The translations under genes were made by a program, and so were the position numbers. The notes beneath the pieces were generated by a model. That model was not told the DNA's origin and did not search any database. It worked only from the letters and a program-made list of their open reading frames with translations. From Parapedobacter composti (GTDB lineage Bacteria > Bacteroidota > Bacteroidia > Sphingobacteriales > Sphingobacteriaceae): a stretch of DNA of 64,000 nt. Numbering within the stretch: the first letter of the stretch is position 1; every line of letters begins with the position of its first letter. The stretch covers positions 147,362-211,361 of the forward strand of contig NZ_FOLL01000006.1 of NCBI RefSeq assembly GCF_900112315.1, given 5' to 3'. Shown in pieces: positions 17,168 through 26,449 of this stretch.

Positions 17168-19390
17168 ATGGGCGCGGTTAATGGGGTATGGTATGTCATG
17201 GCTTACTGCTGCTTGCTGTTGGTTTATAGTCAAGTTGCAATAGCCCAAGAGCGCGCGCAAGAAACGTTAATGGTTGAATTTAAGCGATTAACCGCTGAAC
17301 CGCTTAATGAGACGCGCTTTCAAGCGGCGTGTTCAATTATCGACCAATTGGAGGAATACGATGCTGTTATTGGGATGAAGTATACGAATCGGTTAACAGC
17401 CATCGTTCGTCCGATGAATCGCCGCAAATGGATGCATGCGTTGTTGACCAATAAATACGAACTTGCACAGCTAGTATATCCTTTTCTTGATTCGGCGGTG
17501 ACTTTGGCTGCGGCACTTCAGAAAAACGCTGGAAATCAAAGGGACAATATTTTCCGTGAATCTATAGTGTATAGCGTCCATGCATATAGTCAGTCCGGTA
17601 ATGTTGATTTAGCGAAGAAATTTATAGCAATCGGCATACAGGCGTGCGAAGAGGCCCGCGACTCGCTGAATCTGGGTATGCTTTATGCGTTTCGGGGAGA
17701 ATTATTTTCCAAGGAGGGACATGAAGAAGCAATTAAACAGGCGCTCGTGTATGTGCAAAAAGCTCAGGATATCGCTCAGGACTTAACGAACAAAACACCT
17801 TATTTTGCTTCGGCTTACTTGGGGGCTCACATTGCCCACGTGAATAACCCTGCGAAATTGGTGGAAGCTCTGGAACGGCTAATCCCAATGGCCAGAGACT
17901 CATCCCTGATCAAGCAGAATTTCTACAAACAGTCTTTTTTCAGATTTGCCAAACCTGATTTTACCATTTATTTGGATCTGATGCGGTTGAATTTGGTATT
18001 AATGGATATTCCCAATGCCAGGCGTATGTACCGGCTTATTGAGGGAGCATTGAACACCCGTAAACGCAAAACCGGAATTCTGAACGATAGAAGCTTGGGT
18101 ATGCTGGTGTCAGACCGGGCAGTGATTGAAGCATTTGCGGGCAACCGCCAATTGACGGCTAAATTATTGGATTCTTGTCGTAGGTATTTTTCTGCGGTTA
18201 GGGTTTCAGAGGAGGAAATTCCATCAGTGAACTATTACCTCGCCCGCACGCTGTGGAACGAAATGGAAGGCCAATATCCGGCGATGCTTAACAGCTTGGA
18301 AATATTGAAGTCTAAGTATGTAGGAGCTGTGCTTCCGCTGTCGATAACTACGTTGTTTGCACATGCGTATGCGCTCAACGGCCGTCATGAGCACGCTGAG
18401 GTTTATTTTGATCGTGCAGAAGGAGAATTAACTAATCGTGAGTATTCTGCCGCCGGTTATTATCACTATAAATACTATGCCGATTGGCTGTATGGGAAAA
18501 GAGAATATCTGCTCTACGCCCATGCGCTTAAGAAATTTTATCGTATCAAAGATTCTATTGCCAACATTCAGCAAATGCGGCATATCAACGATGTGCAGAC
18601 GCAGCGTTATGTCACAGAACGTGATCTGGAAATCGCTTATTTGAAGAAAATTCAAGAGGCCGATTATAAGCTTAATCGGTTGATTTGGATTGGGGGCATG
18701 ACCGTACTGGTGGTTCTCATATTTGCAGTAGCACTTCTTTACAACCGTAGCCTACAGCGAAAAAAAAACAATATTATCCTGCAAGAAAAAAATGAGCGTA
18801 TTGAGACCCTTATACGTGAATTACATCATCGGGTAAAAAACAACTTGCAGGTAATAAGCAGTCTGCTGAGTTTGCAGTCGCTTAAGATGGAAGAAGGGGA
18901 GGCAAGGCAGGCGGTGGCAGAAGGCCAGCGCAGAGTAGAATCTATGGTATTGATTCACCAAAAGCTTTACCAGCACGAAGATATTGCCGGTGTGAACATG
19001 AAAGCGTATGTCAATGATCTGATCCAATATATTGTATATAGTTTTGGTGTTTCGGATATTGAATTAAACATCGTTATTGAAGAGTTTGTATTGGATATCG
19101 ATACGGCTATGCCGTTGGGATTAATTATTAACGAGTTGGTTACCAACTCACTGAAATATGGTGTAGGGGAAAAAGAGAAAAATCGGCTGGATATTGGTTT
19201 CTATCGTCGCCCTAACCATTACCAGCTTACGCTTGCTGACAACGGCTCAGGATTGCCGGAGGGATTCGATATCGCGAATTCATCGTCATTTGGGTTAAGG
19301 CTTGTCAGCGAGCTGGTGCGTCAATTGCGGGCAACGATTAGTTGGCGTACAACTGGTGGAGCAGTGTTTGAATTAATTATACCTAAATAG
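17168..19390 (+). CDS. Sensor histidine kinase with periplasmic TPR-like domain (HisKA_2)
   Basis: The 740-residue protein has a signal sequence, a long helical N-terminal region reminiscent of tetratricopeptide repeats (about 40-500), one membrane helix (about 515-537), a short coiled coil and a HisKA_2 kinase core. The phosphoacceptor His, about residue 553, is in ELHHRVKNNLQVISSLLSLQS. The ATPase domain follows with INELVTNSLKYG and DNGSGLP. The next gene, 31 bp downstream, encodes a LytTR response regulator, its evident partner. A promoter-like TTG-N21-TATATTCG lies at 17066-17097. The signal sensed is unknown. Confidence 0.88.
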   Translation: MGAVNGVWYVMAYCCLLLVYSQVAIAQERAQETLMVEFKRLTAEPLNETRFQAACSIIDQLEEYDAVIGMKYTNRLTAIVRPMNRRKWMHALLTNKYELAQLVYPFLDSAVTLAAALQKNAGNQRDNIFRESIVYSVHAYSQSGNVDLAKKFIAIGIQACEEARDSLNLGMLYAFRGELFSKEGHEEAIKQALVYVQKAQDIAQDLTNKTPYFASAYLGAHIAHVNNPAKLVEALERLIPMARDSSLIKQNFYKQSFFRFAKPDFTIYLDLMRLNLVLMDIPNARRMYRLIEGALNTRKRKTGILNDRSLGMLVSDRAVIEAFAGNRQLTAKLLDSCRRYFSAVRVSEEEIPSVNYYLARTLWNEMEGQYPAMLNSLEILKSKYVGAVLPLSITTLFAHAYALNGRHEHAEVYFDRAEGELTNREYSAAGYYHYKYYADWLYGKREYLLYAHALKKFYRIKDSIANIQQMRHINDVQTQRYVTERDLEIAYLKKIQEADYKLNRLIWIGGMTVLVVLIFAVALLYNRSLQRKKNNIILQEKNERIETLIRELHHRVKNNLQVISSLLSLQSLKMEEGEARQAVAEGQRRVESMVLIHQKLYQHEDIAGVNMKAYVNDLIQYIVYSFGVSDIELNIVIEEFVLDIDTAMPLGLIINELVTNSLKYGVGEKEKNRLDIGFYRRPNHYQLTLADNGSGLPEGFDIANSSSFGLRLVSELVRQLRATISWRTTGGAVFELIIPK

Positions 19391-19420
19391 CTGTTAATTG
19401 TCGTAAAACCGACCGTAGAT

Positions 19421-20140
19421 ATGGAGAAGGTTAAAATTTTGGTTATCGAAGATGAAGCTATCGTAGCCAAGGATATCGTTGCCCGGCTGGAATTGGCGGA
19501 TTATACAATCACAGGGGTGGCAGACAACGGAGAAGATGCCTTTTTAAATTATTTGCAGGTTAAACCCGATATCATCATGGCTGATATTCATTTAAAAGGT
19601 GAAATGGACGGGATACAAACAGTCGAACGGATTACTCAACTGGGGCCGATACCCGTGATTTACCTGACGGCTTATGCCGATGGCCGGACGTGGGAACGTG
19701 CCAAGCAAACGCGACCCGCGGCTTACTTGACCAAACCGTTCCGTGAAAGAGATATTCATAGTGCGATTGAACTGGCTTTGGATCGATATCGAGAGGCTGT
19801 CGGAAACCGAGAAATTAATGCGACTAACCATTTCTTTATCCGAACCGAAAATGGCCGCTTCGAGAAATTGTTGTTGGAAGACCTGCTATACCTGGAAGCA
19901 GACCGCAGTTATTGCCATGTGTACACCCGGCAGCGACGTGTCCTGATCTCTGAGTCACTGAACAAGCTCCATGAAAAATTCTGCCACGATAACCTTATTC
20001 GGATTCACCGATCGTACGTAATCAACAAAACTGCCGTTGAAGCTATCGACCATAATACCGTCATTATTAACGGTGCGGTATTACCAATCGGCCAGTCGTA
20101 TGAAATGGAGTTTTTCTCTAAAATCCATTTTATTCGTTAA
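19421..20140 (+). CDS. LytTR-family response regulator
   Basis: The 239-residue protein has a receiver domain with acidic pair EDEA near the N-terminus, phosphoacceptor D55 in MADIHLKG, switch Thr in YLTAYAD and conserved Lys in YLTKPF. A C-terminal LytTR DNA-binding domain follows (YLEADRSYCHVYT, IRIHRSYVIN). It pairs with the kinase immediately upstream. The four small envelope-protein genes downstream in the same direction are plausible targets. Confidence 0.92.
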   Translation: MEKVKILVIEDEAIVAKDIVARLELADYTITGVADNGEDAFLNYLQVKPDIIMADIHLKGEMDGIQTVERITQLGPIPVIYLTAYADGRTWERAKQTRPAAYLTKPFRERDIHSAIELALDRYREAVGNREINATNHFFIRTENGRFEKLLLEDLLYLEADRSYCHVYTRQRRVLISESLNKLHEKFCHDNLIRIHRSYVINKTAVEAIDHNTVIINGAVLPIGQSYEMEFFSKIHFIR

Positions 20141-20277
20141 CCCCGGAGTTAAATTTTGACTCTTGGGAAACCGAATGTAGGTGTTCGGAAACCGTTACTG
20201 TTGTTTTTCCGCTCGTATTGACAGTTTTGTGTGGTTGGTACAACAATATCACTCACTAAATTCAGTCAACTTTAATC

Positions 20278-20580
20278 ATGAAAAAAACAAACAGTAAACG
20301 GATCGCCACTATGATGGTGGTTGCTTTGGTCTTCAGCTTCAGCAGTTGTGAGAAAAACGACAATGGGCCCGCATGCAATTGGGATAAAGAATATGCGGAT
20401 TATGAAGCGAAGCTCAACGCTTATGCCGCCGATGTATCCAGTGTTTCAAAATGCAATGCATTGAAGCAGTCGGCCATAAATCTGCTCGGGAAATTAAAGG
20501 GATGCTCGGGGGTCGGAGAAATAGAGGCCGCAATAAATCAATGGAAAGACATTAACTGCAACAATCTTAGTCATTTTTAA
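20278..20580 (+). CDS. Small lipoprotein of unknown function
   Basis: The 100-residue product has a signal peptide with lipobox FSSC (Cys about 24), then a mature helical domain with three further Cys (ACNW, KCNALK, GCSG, DINCNN), which could form disulfides outside the cytoplasm. I recognise no family. It begins a run of four small envelope-protein genes following the kinase/LytTR pair, with 137 bp of non-coding sequence before it. Confidence 0.65.
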   Translation: MKKTNSKRIATMMVVALVFSFSSCEKNDNGPACNWDKEYADYEAKLNAYAADVSSVSKCNALKQSAINLLGKLKGCSGVGEIEAAINQWKDINCNNLSHF

Positions 20581-20603
20581 TTAACCACTTATAATACTAA
20601 GAA

Positions 20604-21473
20604 ATGATTGGCAACATGAAACAGTTTTACATGTGTGTGGTCCTCACGGCAACGTTTTGTTGTGGCTTCGTCTTGGTGAGGGCTCAGGATGTGATTTATA
20701 AGACAGACCGGTCTGAAATTAAGGCAAAGGTTCAGGAAATTGACGAAGATAAAATTAGGTATAAACTGTTTGACCACTTGGACGGACCTGCATATACAGT
20801 ACCTAAAAGAGAGGTTTTTATGATTATTTACCAGAATGGTAAGCGGGAAACCTTCAGTAGTGCACCTCTGGCTAAAGCTGAAGCCGATCCGTCGGCCATA
20901 CCGCCAGGTAACCGGCCGGCTGCTGAAAGTGACGCCGTAGCGAAAGCGGTTCACATTACCAAAACCGCGGCTGCCCAGACTAAATCATCCGATGTTTCGG
21001 ATTTTAAGTACGCTCCCGGCCGGTTGGTATTAAATCTTGTGGAAGGGTATGATTTCTCGCTTGGTGCCATGATAGAATCGCCGCTTTCAAAAAAGTTGAC
21101 TGCCCAGCAGGATGCGCCCATCTATTCATACATCAATTTGGGTCTCCTTGCCTCAGTCTCGTCATATGCGGATGATTATAGCGGCATAGTGGTATGGGAT
21201 CTGGGCCTGTATGGAAATTGGTATTTTCCCGTTAATAAGCTGTCCGGATCGGCAAAGGTCAATTCGGGATTCTTTCCGTATGTCTATTTGGGCGGGTTGC
21301 TAAGAAGTAGTACTGTTACGGTGGAGTATGGTGAAGCAGACGATTATACGGACACGACGGGTGACATCGCTTTTGGTGTTGGAGTGGACTACCGGTTTAC
21401 AAAAGGTTTCGGCGTAACGGCACGCTATGATGCGGATTACAAGTTTGGTTTGGGGGTGTCCTTTGCCTTTTAG
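20604..21473 (+). CDS. Outer-membrane beta-barrel protein with N-terminal stress-type domain
   Basis: The 289-residue protein has a signal peptide cleaved near VRAQ. It is followed by a conserved Bacteroidota module (DVIYKTDRSEIKAKVQEI ... YTVPKREVFMIIYQNG), an Ala/Pro/Lys-rich linker (about 95-140) and a C-terminal eight-strand-like barrel ending in aromatic SFAF. The module-plus-barrel layout is common in the phylum but has no assigned function that I know. It lies 23 bp after the small lipoprotein gene. Start at 20604; ATG 20616 is an alternative. Confidence 0.7.
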   Translation: MIGNMKQFYMCVVLTATFCCGFVLVRAQDVIYKTDRSEIKAKVQEIDEDKIRYKLFDHLDGPAYTVPKREVFMIIYQNGKRETFSSAPLAKAEADPSAIPPGNRPAAESDAVAKAVHITKTAAAQTKSSDVSDFKYAPGRLVLNLVEGYDFSLGAMIESPLSKKLTAQQDAPIYSYINLGLLASVSSYADDYSGIVVWDLGLYGNWYFPVNKLSGSAKVNSGFFPYVYLGGLLRSSTVTVEYGEADDYTDTTGDIAFGVGVDYRFTKGFGVTARYDADYKFGLGVSFAF

Positions 21474-21490
21474 TTTAAATATTGAGGGTC

Positions 21491-21943
21491 ATGAAAAATG
21501 TTATTCATTTTTTGCTGTGGGGTAGTTTAGTCCTATTGGGTGCTTGCAAGAAGGACGGTGACGCGGACGACGATGGGGGCAGGCATCAAACTGAGGATAG
21601 CCGGCTGGTGGGCAAATGGCAGAACGAATCCGGCACCACGATTTATAATGGTAGGGCCGACGGTTTGATGCTGGAGTCGACCACGAACAGTGCGTGGCTG
21701 GAAACAATACAGACTGGGTTTGTAAAGTACGGTGATTTTTACATCAAAAACCTGAACCGCGAGTCTGAAAATAGATTTTCCTGCGAGGCGCTGTGGTATA
21801 CCCGTGTCAACGGTACTATCTCCGGGGTGAGGTATTCTTCGGAAAGTACCTTAACGATATCCCAAGACGGCAACCAATTGGAGTTAGACAGTTACAGCCC
21901 GTACGATGGTCAACGAGCAACAAGTATCTTGATAAAGAGATGA
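21491..21943 (+). CDS. Lipoprotein of unknown function, lipocalin-like size
   Basis: The 150-residue protein has a lipobox LLGAC (Cys about 19) and an Asp/Lys-rich tether. The mature part begins LVGKWQNESG, the kind of opening seen in lipocalin-like Bacteroidota domains, followed by alternating beta-strands (TLTISQDGNQLELDS). I chose ATG 21491; a TTG three codons upstream is less likely. Its stop codon overlaps the ATG of the next lipoprotein gene by one base shift (ATGA), so the two are coupled. Confidence 0.65.
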   Translation: MKNVIHFLLWGSLVLLGACKKDGDADDDGGRHQTEDSRLVGKWQNESGTTIYNGRADGLMLESTTNSAWLETIQTGFVKYGDFYIKNLNRESENRFSCEALWYTRVNGTISGVRYSSESTLTISQDGNQLELDSYSPYDGQRATSILIKR

Positions 21944-22410
21944 AGAAGTTTAGTACGTTTATTTTGCTGAGTATATATGGATTGATTTTCGTAGGTGCCG
22001 CCGGATGTTCAAAAAAGGAAGCGCCGGAAGTTATCGATGAAGTCGAGGAAGAGGAGACAGTAACATGGGTGACGCTCTTTTTCAAGGAAGTAGCAAGTGA
22101 GGATTACTGGATAAGGAGTGTGAAGATAGGCCACGCTGCGTACGAATTAGGCGGGTTTACCGATCGGAACGCTGCTCCCCACTGCGGCGAGGATATCGCG
22201 TTCCCGACTCGGTACCCGATCGATGAAACGGATATTAGGAATGGCAACGTAAAGATTGTAGTGCTCTTCAATTACTATCCGACAAATACATTTTCAAGGC
22301 AGCAAACATTTGAGATCCCCACATCGGTATTCAAGGAAGGTGCATGTACACCTGTGGAGATTCAGATACATACACCGGGAATCTTCCAGTTATATGTTCA
22401 TCATCAGTGA
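21940..22410 (+). CDS. Lipoprotein of unknown function, translationally coupled
   Basis: The 156-residue product starts MKKFSTFILLSIYG with lipobox GAAGC (Cys about 22) and an acidic tether (DEVEEEE). The mature domain is beta-rich with no family that I recognise. The ATG lies inside the stop of the preceding gene (ATGA). A longer frame opening at 21793 is not the gene because it would overlap half of the upstream lipoprotein and lack the signal. A strong terminator follows. Confidence 0.65.
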   Translation: MKKFSTFILLSIYGLIFVGAAGCSKKEAPEVIDEVEEEETVTWVTLFFKEVASEDYWIRSVKIGHAAYELGGFTDRNAAPHCGEDIAFPTRYPIDETDIRNGNVKIVVLFNYYPTNTFSRQQTFEIPTSVFKEGACTPVEIQIHTPGIFQLYVHHQ

Positions 22411-22456
22411 TCGTTTTCCGTAGATGGAAAAAACGTTATACGTTCAGCCTTTTCTT

Positions 22457-22489
22457 GCCGGGGACAGATTGACCCCGGCTTTTATTTTT
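22457..22489 (+). terminator. Terminator after the lipoprotein cluster
   Basis: A 7-bp all-GC stem (GCCGGGG 22457-22463 with CCCCGGC 22473-22479), a 9-nt loop and a T-rich run end the transcript of the envelope-protein cluster. Confidence 0.8.
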
Positions 22490-22535
22490 ACGGCTTTATT
22501 ACGCTAAAATGATACCTCCGGGCCAGCAGATTTGT

Positions 22536-22543
22536 TAGCTTTG
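22536..22543 (+). promoter_or_regulatory. -7 box of the Fsr-type MFS gene
   Basis: TAGCTTTG matches TAnnTTTG, 18 nt before ATG 22562, and overlaps the alternative TTG start at 22532, arguing for the shorter protein. No TTG is found at the -33 distance. Confidence 0.45.
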
Positions 22544-22561
22544 CAGAAAAATCCTGTATTA

Positions 22562-23776
22562 ATGGGCACTGAAGCATCTGAAGTAAAGCACGTACCTGCA
22601 ACCATCTATCCCGTCCTGTTCGCCTTAAGTTTTTCTCACCTGCTTAATGATACCATCCAGTCGCTTATCCCGGCCATCTATCCGCTGGTGAAAGACACGT
22701 TCCTGTTAAGTTTTTCACAAATCGGGATCATAACGCTGGTATTCCAGCTATCATCGTCGCTTTTGCAGCCGCTTGTCGGGATGATTACGGATAGCAGGCC
22801 CTATCCTTATGCGTTGCCGGTGGGCATGGGATTCAGTCTCGGCGGACTGGTCATGCTGGCGGTTGCGCCGAGTTATCAGTGGGTACTGGTGGCTGTGGCT
22901 TTCGTGGGGGCGGGTTCATCGGTGTTTCATCCAGAGGCGTCGCGAATGGCCTATGTGGCGTCGGGAGGCAGGCGCGGTTTCGCGCAGTCGCTGTTCCAGG
23001 TGGGGGGCAATGCGGGTAGTGCCATCGGACCGCTGCTGGCTGCCATGCTTATCGCGCCTTTCGGGCGATTCAACGTGATTTGGTTTTCTTTTGCGGCACT
23101 TACGGCAATAGTCATTCTGTATCGCATCGGTAAGTGGTATAAGCCAAAATCTATCCGTAATTACATTCTGCGTAAAAATAATAAGGTGAAGACCGTGGTG
23201 CAGCAGTCCCTGCCGCGCCGGACAGTGGTTATTTCCATTTTGGTGCTTCTGGTGCTGATCTTCTCCAAGTACTTTTATTTTGCCAGCCTTACCAGTTATT
23301 ATACGTTCTATTTGATGCATAAATTCGGCGTATCCGTGCAGCAGTCGCAAATCTACTTGTTTGTCTTCCTCTTTGCCGTGGCGGCGGGTACGATGATCGG
23401 CGGTCCGGTGGGCGATCGCATCGGGCGCAAATACGTCATCTGGCTGTCTATTCTCGGCGCGTCTCCTTTTGCACTGGCACTCCCGTATGCTAATCTGTTC
23501 TGGACGGTCGTTCTGTCGTTCATTATAGGTGTGGTCATTGCTTCGGCCTTCTCTGCCATCCTGGTGTATGCGCAGGAACTACTGCCCGGAAATGTGGGGC
23601 TGGTGTCGGGCTTGTTTTTCGGGTTTGCTTTTGGGATGGGAGGGGTAGGTTCGGCCGTGCTTGGCAGACTGGCCGATAGTGCCGGGATAGATTATGTATA
23701 CCGGCTTTGTTCTTTTCTTCCGCTAATCGGCATCGTTGCCGCTTTGCTGCCGAACTTAGCGAAGCGATCGCGTTGA
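22562..23776 (+). CDS. MFS transporter, fosmidomycin-resistance (Fsr) type
   Basis: About 404 residues with twelve hydrophobic helices. The N-terminal sequence SFSHLLNDTIQSLIPAIYPL is characteristic of the Fsr subfamily of proton-driven exporters, and the A-like loop GDRIGRK lies midway. Substrates in characterised members include fosmidomycin and other small molecules; the substrate here is not known. I start at ATG 22562 because the upstream TTG lies in the promoter. The gene is a single unit between a terminator and the FKBP gene. Confidence 0.85.
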   Translation: MGTEASEVKHVPATIYPVLFALSFSHLLNDTIQSLIPAIYPLVKDTFLLSFSQIGIITLVFQLSSSLLQPLVGMITDSRPYPYALPVGMGFSLGGLVMLAVAPSYQWVLVAVAFVGAGSSVFHPEASRMAYVASGGRRGFAQSLFQVGGNAGSAIGPLLAAMLIAPFGRFNVIWFSFAALTAIVILYRIGKWYKPKSIRNYILRKNNKVKTVVQQSLPRRTVVISILVLLVLIFSKYFYFASLTSYYTFYLMHKFGVSVQQSQIYLFVFLFAVAAGTMIGGPVGDRIGRKYVIWLSILGASPFALALPYANLFWTVVLSFIIGVVIASAFSAILVYAQELLPGNVGLVSGLFFGFAFGMGGVGSAVLGRLADSAGIDYVYRLCSFLPLIGIVAALLPNLAKRSR

Positions 23777-23930
23777 TGCCATATTCGCCAGCAGACGGGC
23801 TATTATTTAAAGAAACGGACGGTGGAAAAAAATAAGTGTGTATATTTGACGGTGTGAAGCCTTTGAAGAACAAAAAGGAAAGCTTTCATTAAGACCATTG
23901 AAAACAGATAAAATCGTTAATTATTTTCAA

Positions 23931-24644
23931 ATGAAATTGTCCACCATCATAGCGGTCAGCAGCGTGCTGATGGCAGCCACCAATGCGCATGCGCAGCTTA
24001 AGAACCAAGCCGATTCGGTGGCATATGCGTTTGGTGCTTCCATCGCCCGCGACCTGAAGCAGGCCGGCCTCGAAACGATAAATGCCGCAGTGCTGGCTCA
24101 GGCTGTGGCTGATGTTTTTTCGGGAAATGACCGCTTGTTTGACGAAGGGTTGGAGCGCGAACTCATTATGGGCGCAATTACTGCTGCTCGGGAAAAAATG
24201 GATGCAAAGTTAAGGAACGAGGCAGATGAATTTATGGCGGGCAACCAGACCAGACAAGGGGTGAATACGACTGCTTCAGGTCTTCAATATGAGGTGATCC
24301 GTGCCGGAGAGGGCGAAAAACCCACGGTTGCCGACACAGTGACCGTCCATTATAAGGGACAACTGCGCAACGGCCAGGTCTTCGATAGTTCGTATGACCG
24401 CGGGGAGCCGGCAACCTTTCCGCTCGAACGGGTGATACAGGGCTGGATTGAGGGGCTGCAATTGATGCCTGCAGGATCGCATTACCGACTTTATGTGCCG
24501 TATGCACTGGGCTACGGTGAGCGCGGTGCGGGGCCGGATATTCCGCCGTACAGCCCGCTGATATTCGATGTGGAACTGATTTCGGTAAAGAAAGGCGGCG
24601 AGGTAACTCCAGTAGCGGATAGCCCTGCCCATGGAACCAAATGA
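23931..24644 (+). CDS. FKBP-type peptidyl-prolyl cis-trans isomerase, exported
   Basis: The 237-residue protein has a signal peptide (cleavage near AHAQ), a helical FKBP_N dimerisation region (about 25-115) and a C-terminal FKBP domain with VHYKGQLRNGQVFDSS, VIQGWIEGLQLMPAG, and YGERGAGPDIPP. It resembles FkpA/Mip and should assist folding in the periplasm. A -7 box (TATATTTG, 23841-23848) lies 82 nt upstream. I chose ATG 23931 over TTG 23898 because it gives a proper signal peptide. Its stop overlaps the start of the aldo/keto reductase (ATGA). Confidence 0.9.
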   Translation: MKLSTIIAVSSVLMAATNAHAQLKNQADSVAYAFGASIARDLKQAGLETINAAVLAQAVADVFSGNDRLFDEGLERELIMGAITAAREKMDAKLRNEADEFMAGNQTRQGVNTTASGLQYEVIRAGEGEKPTVADTVTVHYKGQLRNGQVFDSSYDRGEPATFPLERVIQGWIEGLQLMPAGSHYRLYVPYALGYGERGAGPDIPPYSPLIFDVELISVKKGGEVTPVADSPAHGTK

Positions 24645-25537
24645 ACCCTTTAGGTAAATCGGATTTATACGTAACCCGGGTCGGCTTCGGCTGCATGTCG
24701 CTGGGTGAAAACCAGTCGGCCAGCAAGGATTTGTTGCGCAAAGCGGTAGATGGCGGCATAAACTTTTTTGATACAGCAGACCTGTATCAGAAAGGATTCA
24801 ATGAACAGGTGGTGGGCGACGCACTTAAACCGGTCCGGAAGGATATAATCATTGCCACCAAGGTAGGCAACCAATGGCGGCCCGATGGAAGCGGGTGGGA
24901 CTGGAACCCCAGCAAGGATTATATCATAAAAAGCGTTGAGCATAGCCTCCGCCGGCTGAAAACGGACTACATCGATCTGTACCAGTTGCACGGGGGGACA
25001 ATTGATGACCCGTTGGATGAAACCATCAGTGCATTTGAATTGCTTAAACAGCAGGGCAAAATCCGCTGGTATGGCATTTCATCGATCCGGCCGAACGTTA
25101 TCCGGGAATATGTGAAGCGCTCCAACATTGTGAGCGTGATGATGCAGTATAGTCTGCTCGATCATCGGCCGGAAGAGGAACTATTGGACCTGTTGCACGC
25201 GCATGGTATCAGCGTGATCTGCCGGGGCGCGGTGGCCCAGGGCTTGTTGGTGGGTAAAGGGGCGGCCGCATACCTGCAATATACCGATGGTGAGGTTGGC
25301 AGGGCTGCCAAAGCGATAGCCAGCATGGCTGCGGAGATGGGGATAGACAAGCTGGAGGTGGCGTTGGGATATGTTTGGGGGCATCCCGCTGTGGCTACCG
25401 CTGCATTGGGGATCCGGACATCGGCGCAGTTGGACGATGCGTTGCGCGTGCTGCGCCGCGGCACCCCCCTGGCTGATGAACAACGGGCCTTGCTCCGCAA
25501 GTCGGTGCGGGCCTATCGTTATGACGCTCACCGGTGA
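24641..25537 (+). CDS. Aldo/keto reductase
   Basis: The 298-residue protein is an (alpha/beta)8 NADPH-dependent oxidoreductase. Visible motifs are RVGFGCMSLG, the catalytic Asp/Tyr segment FFDTADLYQKGFNE, KVGNQW with the Lys, and YIDLYQLHGG with the His. It starts within the FKBP stop codon (ATGA), so the two are translated together although their functions look unrelated. The substrate is unknown. Confidence 0.88.
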   Translation: MNPLGKSDLYVTRVGFGCMSLGENQSASKDLLRKAVDGGINFFDTADLYQKGFNEQVVGDALKPVRKDIIIATKVGNQWRPDGSGWDWNPSKDYIIKSVEHSLRRLKTDYIDLYQLHGGTIDDPLDETISAFELLKQQGKIRWYGISSIRPNVIREYVKRSNIVSVMMQYSLLDHRPEEELLDLLHAHGISVICRGAVAQGLLVGKGAAAYLQYTDGEVGRAAKAIASMAAEMGIDKLEVALGYVWGHPAVATAALGIRTSAQLDDALRVLRRGTPLADEQRALLRKSVRAYRYDAHR

Positions 25538-25590
25538 TTCCATCGCCGCTGAACTTATGATGTATATTTATAACTTAACAAAGATACAAT

Positions 25591-26433
25591 ATGAAAAAAA
25601 ACCTTCACACGCTTGCTCTTATCGGGTTCGTCACACTGGCCTCCGCGATGCAGGCACTCGCCCAGCAACCGGAGCGGAAACTCGGCTGGCAGCTATCGGC
25701 CCAGACCTATACCTTCAAACAGTTTACGTTTTTTGAGGCGGTAGATAAGACCCTTGGAGCGGGATTGAAATCGGTAGAAGCCTACACCGGACAGAAGTTG
25801 GGGGGCGGTATTGAAGGGAAAATGGATTATAAGATGGACGCCGCTAAACGGAAACTTATCCGTAAAGCCTTGAAAAGGAAAGGCGTGAAGTTATATGCAT
25901 TCGGAGTGGTCAATGGCAACACCGAAGAGGAGTGGCGCCAGTTGTTCGAATTCGCAAAAGCCATGGGTGTTAAAGTCATCAATACCGAACCCAATGAGAA
26001 ATTCATACCCTTGATAGGTCAGCTGGCCAATCAGTATAAAATTAAGGTAGGCATCCATAACCATCCGAAGCCGTCGCGCTACTGGAACCCACAGACGGTA
26101 CTAGACGCTATAGCCGCCGCCGACAGTAAGTATGTTGGGGCCTGTGCTGATATTGGCCACTGGGTTAGGTCGGGGTTGGATCCCGTGGAAAGCCTCAGGC
26201 AATATGAGGGGCACCTGGTAAGTCTGCATTTCAAGGATTTAGCAGAAAGATCCAGCAAAACACATGACGTGCATTGGGGCACAGGCGTATGTAACGTGGC
26301 CGGAGTGATTGCTGAATTGAAGCGTCAGCGCTTTAAGGGTAATATCTCTGCGGAATACGAGCATAATTGGGAAAACAACGCGGGAGACGTGGCTCAGAGC
26401 GTTAAGAACTTTCGGGAACTGCTGCGGAATTAA
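25591..26433 (+). CDS. Exported sugar phosphate isomerase/epimerase-like protein
   Basis: The 280-residue protein has a signal peptide (cleavage near LAQQ) and a xylose-isomerase-like TIM barrel. Metal-ligand residues are visible in INTEPNE, IHNHPK, CADIGHWVRSG, LHFKDL and SAEYEHNW. Such exported members are frequent in Bacteroidota next to sugar-acid or oxidoreductase genes. The preceding aldo/keto reductase may act on the same kind of substrate, but this is inference. A 9-bp hairpin forms at its stop codon. Confidence 0.85.
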   Translation: MKKNLHTLALIGFVTLASAMQALAQQPERKLGWQLSAQTYTFKQFTFFEAVDKTLGAGLKSVEAYTGQKLGGGIEGKMDYKMDAAKRKLIRKALKRKGVKLYAFGVVNGNTEEEWRQLFEFAKAMGVKVINTEPNEKFIPLIGQLANQYKIKVGIHNHPKPSRYWNPQTVLDAIAAADSKYVGACADIGHWVRSGLDPVESLRQYEGHLVSLHFKDLAERSSKTHDVHWGTGVCNVAGVIAELKRQRFKGNISAEYEHNWENNAGDVAQSVKNFRELLRN

Positions 26434-26442
26434 CCGCAGCAG
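26419..26442 (+). terminator. Hairpin between convergent isomerase and kinase genes
   Basis: A perfect 9-bp stem (CTGCTGCGG, 26419-26427, with CCGCAGCAG, 26434-26442) with a 6-nt loop spans the isomerase stop codon. It lacks a clear T-run, so termination strength is uncertain. Confidence 0.5.
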
Positions 26443-26449
26443 CTAAGCC

